A DNA stretch of 12,825 bases, taken from the NCBI GenBank assembly GCA_003220855.1, contig QHTP01000148.1, forward strand, positions 1 through 12,825, read 5' to 3'. The notes beneath the pieces are model-generated. The model did no database searches. It was not told where the DNA came from and saw nothing but the letters and a program-made list of their open reading frames with translations. Each line of letters opens with the position of its first letter. Position 1 is the first letter of the stretch. This document shows positions 8,277 to 12,825 of this stretch, piece after piece. A program made the position numbers and the translations under genes. This stretch comes from Gemmatimonadota bacterium (GTDB taxonomy: Bacteria; Gemmatimonadota; Gemmatimonadetes; Gemmatimonadales; GWC2-71-9).

Positions 8277-8770
8277 GCGTCGCTCAGCCGCACCGCGATG
8301 CGGCGGCCCACCAGCCAGAGCACGAGCACGCCCGCAACGGCGGTGGTCAGGCTCTGGATCGGCGACCAGACGAGCAGCTCCCAGCCGAGCATGCCGCCCT
8401 TCAGCTTCCCGGAGGCGACCGCCACGGCCAGATTGCGACACCAGGTGCCGGCGAAAAAGAGACAGCCGTTCACGAACAGGTTCTCCGCGAAGAAAACCGC
8501 CTTGCTCCAGGAAGAGAGATACGCCACGAGCGTGTGGGCGAGCGCCCCGGCGCCGAACGAGGCGGGGGTGAGGGCGTCGCGCACCAGCCCCACCACGAAC
8601 CCGGCGGCGGCGCTCGGCCCCGGGCGGGCGCGGATGGTATAGATCAAGAGGGCCAGCAGCAGAAAGTCGGGCGCGACCCGGTCGCCGCCGAGCCAGCGCC
8701 GCGCCGAGAATTGCAGCACGACCAGCACCGCTAGGATCACGTAGAAGCGGTACTTGTCGCTCCGCCTCAC
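8273..8770 (-). CDS. mreD: Rod shape-determining membrane protein MreD
   Basis: Small inner-membrane protein of the elongasome that accompanies MreC. It has 165 residues and about five to six hydrophobic segments, for example FYVILAVLVVLQFSA (9-23), FLLLALLIYTI, GALAHTLVAYLSS and a C-terminal TTAVAGVLVLWLVG. MreD sequences are poorly conserved; the call rests on topology, length and its position between mreC and mrdA. The start is GTG at 8770, overlapping the mreC TGA as GTGA, with GGGGA a short distance upstream. The much longer open frame reaching 9130 is antisense-free read-through across mreC in another frame and is not real coding sequence. Its stop overlaps the mrdA ATG. Confidence 0.9.
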   Translation of the reverse strand: MRRSDKYRFYVILAVLVVLQFSARRWLGGDRVAPDFLLLALLIYTIRARPGPSAAAGFVVGLVRDALTPASFGAGALAHTLVAYLSSWSKAVFFAENLFVNGCLFFAGTWCRNLAVAVASGKLKGGMLGWELLVWSPIQSLTTAVAGVLVLWLVGRRIAVRLSDA

Positions 8771-9618
8771 GGCGCGTCCCCGCTCGATTCGAACACCGAC
8801 CGCAGGTCCCCCCGGGTCGGCGTGCCACCCAGGATCATGACGTGCGTGACGGCCGCCGGATGCACGGCGGGGCGCAGCAGGTAGGTCCGCTCCCAGCCTC
8901 CCGCTTCGCCCGCGACGCCCACCACTACGCCGACCGGGATGCCGCGCGGCATGATGCCGCCGAGTCCCGACGTGAGAATCAATGTGCCGTTGGGGACGAG
9001 TTGTCGATACGCCACACCCTCGAGCTCGAGCAGCCACACGCGTGGCCCCTCGGATCCGTGTGGCGCGACGATCCCGTACACACTCCCGTCCGCCGCCATG
9101 GCACTGGCCCGGAATTCGGGGTGCGCCCACGTGACGACCACGCTGGTCTGCTGATCCACGCTGCTCACGATCCCCACCAGGCCTTCGGGGCTCACCACGA
9201 CCGAGAGGGGCTTGACTCCCTGCTTCTTGCCGGCGGACACGATGACGGTGAGGGGACTGGTCGGCTCGGATTCGCGCAGCACCTCGGCGGGGACATAGCC
9301 GGTGCCGAGTCGCGTCCCCAACCCGAGCAGGCTGCGCAGGCGGACATTCTCACCCCGCAGCTCCGGCAGGAACGTGGCGACCAGGGCCGCCGAATCGCGC
9401 TGCGCCACGACGGCGTCGTAGCGCGCGAGCGACGCCGAGAGGCGCTCGATCTGCTGCTGCAGGCTCAGGAACGGCGCCAGCACGGTCTGGCGCAGGGCCC
9501 GGGCCAGGGGATCCCGCAGCCGGCCGGGCAGGCTCATGGCGGCGCCGGACAGGAGGACGCACCCGAGGAAGACGAGGGTGTCGGCCCGCGACGCGTAGCG
9601 GTCCGCTCCGAGCGCCAT
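8767..9618 (-). CDS. mreC: Rod shape-determining protein MreC
   Basis: Periplasmic scaffold of the elongasome, anchored in the inner membrane, that binds and activates PBP2. It has 283 residues. A short cytoplasmic N-terminus is followed by one transmembrane segment (about 14-30, TLVFLGCVLLSGAAMSL), then a coiled-coil stretch (about 45-100, including QQQIERLSASLARY and ELRGENVRLRSLL), and the double beta-barrel domain with GLVGIVSSVD (146-155) and the hallmark LTSGLGGIMPRGIPVGVV (215-232). ATG at 9618 lies 4 bases after the mreB stop, with AGGG close upstream. The end overlaps the mreD start. Order and spacing match the classical mreBCD cluster. Confidence 0.96.
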   Translation of the reverse strand: MALGADRYASRADTLVFLGCVLLSGAAMSLPGRLRDPLARALRQTVLAPFLSLQQQIERLSASLARYDAVVAQRDSAALVATFLPELRGENVRLRSLLGLGTRLGTGYVPAEVLRESEPTSPLTVIVSAGKKQGVKPLSVVVSPEGLVGIVSSVDQQTSVVVTWAHPEFRASAMAADGSVYGIVAPHGSEGPRVWLLELEGVAYRQLVPNGTLILTSGLGGIMPRGIPVGVVVGVAGEAGGWERTYLLRPAVHPAAVTHVMILGGTPTRGDLRSVFESSGDAP

Positions 9619-9622
9619 GGCC

Positions 9623-10666
9623 CTAGGTGGTCAGGACGTTGCGGTATTTCTCCGGATCGTCGAGGATCCGCCCCGTCCCCCGCACGACGCAGGTCATCGG
9701 GTCCTCGTCGAGGTGGATCGGCAGGCCCGTCTCCTGCTGCAGCAGTACGTCGAGGCCGCGGATCAGCGCGCCCCCGCCGGTCATCACGATACCGCGATCC
9801 ACGATGTCCGACGCCAGCTCGGGCGGCGTGATCTCGAGCGCCCGGCGTACCGCGTCGACGATCTGCTGGATCGGCTCCTGCACTGCCTCGCGAATCTCGC
9901 TCGAGTGCACCCGCACGATCTTGGGGATTCCGGAGACGAGGTCGCGACCCTTCACCTCCATCTCGCGCTCCTCCCCCACGGGCGCCGCCGACCCGATCTG
10001 GATCTTGATCTGCTCGGCCGTCGGCTCGCCGATCAGGAGGTTGTAGTTCTTGCGCATGAATTGCACAATGGCCTGGTCCAGCTCGTCACCGCCCGTGCGG
10101 ATCGAGGTGTCCGACACGATCCCCGACAGCGCGATCACCGCGATTTCGGTCGTTCCGCCGCCGATGTCGATGACCATGTTCCCGGTGGGCGTCTCGACCG
10201 GGAGGCCCACGCCGATCGCCGCGGCCATCGGCTCGGCCACCATGTAGACCTCTTTCGCTCCCGCCGACTGGGCCGAGTCGCGCACGGCGCGCTTTTCCAC
10301 CTCGGTGATACCCGACGGCACGCACACGATCACTTTCGGCTTCACGCGGAACAGGTGACGATCGATGATGGTCTTCAGGAAGAACCGCAGCATCTTTTCG
10401 GTCACGTCGAAGTCGGCGATCACGCCGTCCTTGAGCGGCCGCACCGCCAGGATGCCGTCCGGGGTCCGCCCGAGCATGCGCTTCGCCTCGAGCCCGATCC
10501 CTTTGATTTTTCCGGTGGCCTTCTCGATCGCGACGACGGAGGGCTCGTTGAGCACGATACCCTCGCCCTTCACGTAGATCAGAGTGTTGGCGGTGCCCAG
10601 ATCCACGGCGATCTCATTCGCCGGACTCCAGGCTCCAAGCTTCCAATTCGGCCAGCGAAAGGGCAC
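9623..10666 (-). CDS. mreB: Actin-like cell shape protein MreB
   Basis: Bacterial actin that polymerises on the inner membrane and guides the elongasome. It has 347 residues, typical length. Actin-fold ATP-binding motifs: DLGTANT (22-28, phosphate 1), VPSGITEVEKRAV (116-128), DIGGGTTEIAV (167-177, phosphate 2) and GGGALIRG (297-304, adenosine). The N-terminal extension PFRWPNWKLGAW has three tryptophans (5, 8, 13) before the actin fold, probably a membrane-binding segment. The start is GTG at 10666, the only usable one because TAA lies 8 codons upstream in frame; there is no clear Shine-Dalgarno. It is the first gene of the leftward operon, about 40 bases from the predicted transcription start. 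Confidence 0.97.
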   Translation of the reverse strand: MPFRWPNWKLGAWSPANEIAVDLGTANTLIYVKGEGIVLNEPSVVAIEKATGKIKGIGLEAKRMLGRTPDGILAVRPLKDGVIADFDVTEKMLRFFLKTIIDRHLFRVKPKVIVCVPSGITEVEKRAVRDSAQSAGAKEVYMVAEPMAAAIGVGLPVETPTGNMVIDIGGGTTEIAVIALSGIVSDTSIRTGGDELDQAIVQFMRKNYNLLIGEPTAEQIKIQIGSAAPVGEEREMEVKGRDLVSGIPKIVRVHSSEIREAVQEPIQQIVDAVRRALEITPPELASDIVDRGIVMTGGGALIRGLDVLLQQETGLPIHLDEDPMTCVVRGTGRILDDPEKYRNVLTT

Positions 10667-10712
10667 GAGGTCGTCGGGTGAAAGTCGTTAGGGGGGCGCG
10701 CGCGAGCGCATC

Positions 10713-10741
10713 AAGCTAATGAAAAGCGTAACTCCAAGCAA
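10713..10741 (-). promoter_or_regulatory. Predicted sigma-70-type promoter of the mreB operon
   Basis: On the minus strand: TTGCTT (10741-10736) as -35, a 17-base spacer, and TAGCTT (10718-10713) as -10. This would start transcription near 10706, giving a leader of about 40 bases before the mreB GTG. It is a pattern match only. Confidence 0.55.
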
Positions 10742-10750
10742 GGCTGATGC

Positions 10751-10779
10751 TTGACGCCTCTGACGAGGGCCGCTAGCGT
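10751..10779 (+). promoter_or_regulatory. Predicted promoter of the ferredoxin operon, giving a leaderless mRNA
   Basis: TTGACG (10751-10756) as -35, a 17-base spacer, and TAGCGT (10774-10779) as -10. The ATG of the ferredoxin begins at 10786, seven bases past the -10, exactly where transcription should start. No Shine-Dalgarno is present before that ATG. It shares the TAGCnT form of -10 with the divergent mreB promoter; the two -35 boxes are 9 bases apart. Confidence 0.65.
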
Positions 10780-10785
10780 TCGCCC

Positions 10786-10989
10786 ATGCAACCCGCGCCC
10801 GCCCGCTCCGAGATTGCGGTGGTGGATCTCCAGGTGTGCGACCGCTGCGGTCTGTGCCTGCCGCTCTGCCCTCCCGAGGCGATTCACCTGCAGTTGACCG
10901 ACTTGGTCGTGGACCGCGTCGCCTGCACCGGCTGTCGTAAGTGCATCGCCCCCTGCCCCGTCGGCGCGCTGACGATGGTCGCGGCGTGA
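10786..10989 (+). CDS. Small 2[4Fe-4S] ferredoxin
   Basis: Low-potential electron carrier of 67 residues. It has two complete cluster-binding motifs: C18, C21, C24 and C28 (CDRCGLCLPLCP) and C47, C50, C53 and C57 (CTGCRKCIAPCP), which is the bacterial 8Fe ferredoxin pattern. It has no signal peptide, so it is cytoplasmic. Its TGA overlaps the ATG of the following flavoprotein by one base (TGATG), implying coupled production. In Methanosarcina acetivorans a ferredoxin encoded beside a geranylgeranyl reductase is known to supply it with electrons, so the same role is inferred here. ATG at 10786 is chosen because it fits the promoter (leaderless); the protein starts 17 residues before the first cluster cysteine, as expected. 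Confidence 0.93.
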   Translation: MQPAPARSEIAVVDLQVCDRCGLCLPLCPPEAIHLQLTDLVVDRVACTGCRKCIAPCPVGALTMVAA

Positions 10990-12164
10990 TGCGCGACACC
11001 GATGTCCTGGTCATTGGTGCCGGCCCCGCCGGCTGTGTGGCGGCGTGGGAAGCCAAGCGCCATGCCCCTCAGCTGGACGTGGTGTTGCTCGAACGCGACC
11101 GGGCTGTCGGGGCCCCGGTGCGCTGCGCCGAGGGGGTGGGGGACGCGGGGCTACGCGAGTTCGCCGAGCCGGACGGCGCGTCGTGGGTGGCGCGCAAGAT
11201 CACGCGGGTGATTTTCCTCGCTCCAGACGACACGGCGGTCAAGGTCGCGGAGCGCGACGTCGGCTGGATCCTCGATCGCACCCGCTTCGACGCGTTCCTC
11301 GCGGCACGGGCCGCGGCGGCGGGCGTCACCCTGCTGGTCGGCACCGAAGCGGCCGGGATGAGCCGCGACCCCGACGATCGCTGGCGCGTGCAGCTGCGCG
11401 GCGCCGGAGGCGAGGAGACGTGGCGGGCGCGCGTCGTAATCGGGGCGGACGGTGTGGAAGCGATGGTCGGCCGCTGGGCCGGGCTCGATACCCGCGTGCC
11501 GGCGCGCGACATGGAGTCGTGCGCCCAGTACGTCGTCCAGGGCATCGACTTCGACCCGGACGCGATCTACCTGCAGTTCGGGGAGCAGATCGCGCCGGGC
11601 GGATACGCGTGGCTCTTTCCCAAAGGGCCCGGGATCGCGAACGTCGGGCTCGGCCTGGTCGCGCTCAAGGCCGACGGCCGCAACGCCCGGCAATACCTCG
11701 ATGCGTGGATCGCCCGGCGCTACGCCGGGGGCGCCAAGACGGCGTACACGGTGGGCGGCGTGATCGTGCACACAACGATCAAAGCCACGTACACCGATGG
11801 CGTCCTCCTGGCGGGCGATGCGGCGCACATGATCAACCCGCTCTCCGGCGGCGGGATCGTGAACGCCATGAAAGCGGGCCGCCTCGCGGGTCAAACGGCC
11901 GCGGCGGCCATCTGCGCCGGCGACACGGGCGCCGCGCGGCTGTGCGCCTATCACGCCGCCTGGATGAAGCTCCTGGGCGACGACCATCTCAGGTACTACC
12001 GCATCAAGCGCGCCCTGGAAGAGGTGGACGACGCGTTCTTCAACTCGCTCGCCCGCACCGTGAATGCGATCCCGTCGGAGAAACGCACGCTGGGCCGCAT
12101 CTTCACGCATGCGCTGATACGACATCCACAGCTCATACCGGTAGCAGCGAGGTTCTTCGTATGA
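10989..12164 (+). CDS. Geranylgeranyl reductase family FAD-dependent oxidoreductase
   Basis: Flavoprotein of 391 residues that reduces carbon-carbon double bonds of isoprenoid chains; the exact substrate is not readable from sequence. Motifs: N-terminal dinucleotide-binding GAGPAG (10-15) with E35 ending the second strand; PVRCAEGV (43-50), whose cysteine is conserved in archaeal members; DRTRFD (96-101); GADGVEAMVGR (152-162); the family signature YAWLFPKGPGIANVGLG (206-222); and the FAD-binding GDAAHMINPLSGGGI (276-290). Chlorophyll synthesis genes are absent nearby, so a ChlP role is not suggested. Possible substrates are a menaquinone side chain, polyprenyl lipids or a carotenoid precursor. 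ATG at 10989 overlaps the ferredoxin stop; an upstream ATG at 10941 in frame lies inside the ferredoxin gene and would add a non-family extension before the Rossmann motif. Confidence 0.9.
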   Translation: MRDTDVLVIGAGPAGCVAAWEAKRHAPQLDVVLLERDRAVGAPVRCAEGVGDAGLREFAEPDGASWVARKITRVIFLAPDDTAVKVAERDVGWILDRTRFDAFLAARAAAAGVTLLVGTEAAGMSRDPDDRWRVQLRGAGGEETWRARVVIGADGVEAMVGRWAGLDTRVPARDMESCAQYVVQGIDFDPDAIYLQFGEQIAPGGYAWLFPKGPGIANVGLGLVALKADGRNARQYLDAWIARRYAGGAKTAYTVGGVIVHTTIKATYTDGVLLAGDAAHMINPLSGGGIVNAMKAGRLAGQTAAAAICAGDTGAARLCAYHAAWMKLLGDDHLRYYRIKRALEEVDDAFFNSLARTVNAIPSEKRTLGRIFTHALIRHPQLIPVAARFFV

Positions 12165-12240
12165 CGGGATGCGGGATGCGGGATGCGGGATGCGTCTGTG
12201 CCGGGTGCCACGCATCCCGCATCTCGCATCCCGCATCTCG
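12165..12240. repeat. Inverted heptamer arrays forming a 31-bp hairpin
   Basis: Four exact tandem copies of GGGATGC (12166-12193) face four inverted copies (12212-12239) that alternate GCATCCC and GCATCTC. Extended by flanking bases, 12165-12195 pairs with 12210-12240 over 31 bp, with two G-U wobbles if transcribed rightward and a 14-base loop (12196-12209). It fills most of the 91-base gap between the reductase and fabI. No T-run follows on either strand, so it is not a standard terminator. It may stabilise mRNA ends, attenuate fabI, or be a dispersed palindromic element. Confidence 0.9.
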
Positions 12241-12250
12241 AGGAAGGGAG
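12241..12250 (+). promoter_or_regulatory. Strong ribosome binding site of fabI, abutting the hairpin
   Basis: AGGAAGGGAG ends 5 bases before the fabI ATG at 12256. It begins immediately after the hairpin's last paired base, so hairpin folding or breathing could affect ribosome access. It is one of the strongest Shine-Dalgarno sequences in the window. Confidence 0.75.
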
Positions 12251-12255
12251 ATCGA

Positions 12256-12825
12256 ATGCTGAGTATCGACCTCCGTGGCAAGCGCGCCCTGGTGGCGGGT
12301 GTCGCCGACGATGGGGGATACGGCTTCGCCATCGCCAAAGCGCTGGCCGAGGCGGGCGCCACGGTGTGCACCGGCACGTGGCCCCCGGCCCTGAACATCT
12401 TCCTGAACCTGCTCGAGCGCGGCAAGATCGACGCGTCGCGCCGCATGCCGGACGGCTCGCTGCTCCAGTTCGAGAAGATCTATCCGCTCGACGCCGTGTT
12501 CGACACGCTGGCCCAAGCCCCGGAGGAGATTCGCGGCAACAAACGCTACAAGGACGTCGGCGATTTCTCGATCGCAGGGGTCGCCGCGCGCCTGGTGCAG
12601 GATTTCGGTGACCGGCCACTCGACATCGTCGTCCACTCGCTCGCCAACGGTCCCGAGGTCAAGAAGCCCCTGCTCGACACCAGCCGGGCGGGCTATCTCG
12701 CCGCGGTGAGTGCCAGCGCCTATTCGCTGGTGTCGCTGGTCGCCCGGCTGGCGCCGCTGATGCGGCCGGGCGGGTCGTTCCTGTCGCTCACCTACATGGC
12801 GAGCGAGCGCGTGGTCCCGGGGTAC
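12256..12825 (+). CDS. fabI: Enoyl-ACP reductase, plant type (3'-truncated by window)
   Basis: NADH-dependent enoyl-acyl-carrier-protein reductase, the last step of each fatty acid elongation cycle; cytoplasmic short-chain dehydrogenase fold. The 190 visible residues show the nucleotide-binding GVADDGGYGFAIAKALA (15-31). Then comes the insertion typical of the plant/chloroplast-type enzyme: TWPPALNIF (41-49), the LERGKIDASRRMPDGS region and KIYPLDAVFD. VHSLANGPEV marks the cofactor/substrate region. LTYMASER holds Y180, equivalent to E. coli FabI Tyr146, and the window ends on Y190 in VPGY, equivalent to the catalytic Tyr156; the active-site lysine lies beyond the edge. ATG at 12256 is backed by a strong ribosome binding site. 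It is co-oriented with the ferredoxin and reductase genes, perhaps one operon. Confidence 0.95.
   Translation, partial: MLSIDLRGKRALVAGVADDGGYGFAIAKALAEAGATVCTGTWPPALNIFLNLLERGKIDASRRMPDGSLLQFEKIYPLDAVFDTLAQAPEEIRGNKRYKDVGDFSIAGVAARLVQDFGDRPLDIVVHSLANGPEVKKPLLDTSRAGYLAAVSASAYSLVSLVARLAPLMRPGGSFLSLTYMASERVVPGY

Noticed and set aside
8277..8828. N-terminal extension of PBP2 up to 8828
   Set aside because: It is open only because it lies over mreD in another frame; the true start is the ATG at 8276 overlapping the mreD stop.
12165..12240. Rho-independent terminator
   Set aside because: The stem is long, but no run of T follows on either strand, and the fabI ribosome binding site begins immediately.
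12165..12240. CRISPR array
   Set aside because: Units are 7 bases with no spacers and are arranged as two inverted arms.
12161..12262. 33-codon Cys-rich ORF (ATG overlapping the reductase stop as ATGA and running across the fabI start), with a CAGCH motif
   Set aside because: It is produced by translation of the heptamer hairpin; composition follows the repeat, and the CxxCH heme-like motif arises from it. At most it could couple translation into fabI.

Overview
The window is GC-rich bacterial chromosome, gene-dense throughout, with no stretch over about 120 bases lacking a gene or a recognisable signal. It holds a long leftward operon (minus strand, about 10,666 down to the left edge) and a shorter rightward operon (from 10,786 to the right edge). 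The two diverge from a 119-base promoter region. The organism looks like a Gram-negative-type, rod-shaped bacterium. It has a plant-type enoyl-ACP reductase, an archaeal/eukaryote-type prolyl-tRNA synthetase, a secreted serine hydrolase and a ferredoxin/geranylgeranyl-reductase pair. Gemmatimonadota would fit this mix, but that is an inference from gene style, not a demonstrated assignment.

Leftward operon, in transcription order: mreB, mreC, mreD, mrdA (PBP2) and rodA form the elongasome, which builds the lateral peptidoglycan wall. They are followed by accD (fatty-acid initiation), folC (folate polyglutamylation), hisS and proS (aminoacyl-tRNA synthetases), and the 5' end of a serine-hydrolase gene. 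Almost every junction is a 4-base stop/start overlap or a gap under 10 bases; the one real gap (72 bases) lies between rodA and accD. The layout links wall elongation, membrane lipid supply, folate and translation in one transcription unit.

Rightward operon: a small 2[4Fe-4S] ferredoxin, a geranylgeranyl-reductase-family flavoprotein overlapping it by one base, then a striking hairpin made of inverted heptamer arrays, then fabI, which is cut by the window edge exactly at its catalytic tyrosine codon. The theme is reduction of lipid or isoprenoid double bonds.

The most notable observations are these. folC has no ATG, GTG or TTG codon that could start a complete protein; a CTG overlapping the accD stop, with a GGAGG seven bases upstream, is the likely start. 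The ferredoxin has a well-formed promoter placed so that its mRNA would be leaderless. The GGR-fabI gap holds a 31-bp hairpin built from four copies of a heptamer and their inverted copies. I did not find a clearly new multi-gene system, RNA gene, CRISPR array or mobile element.
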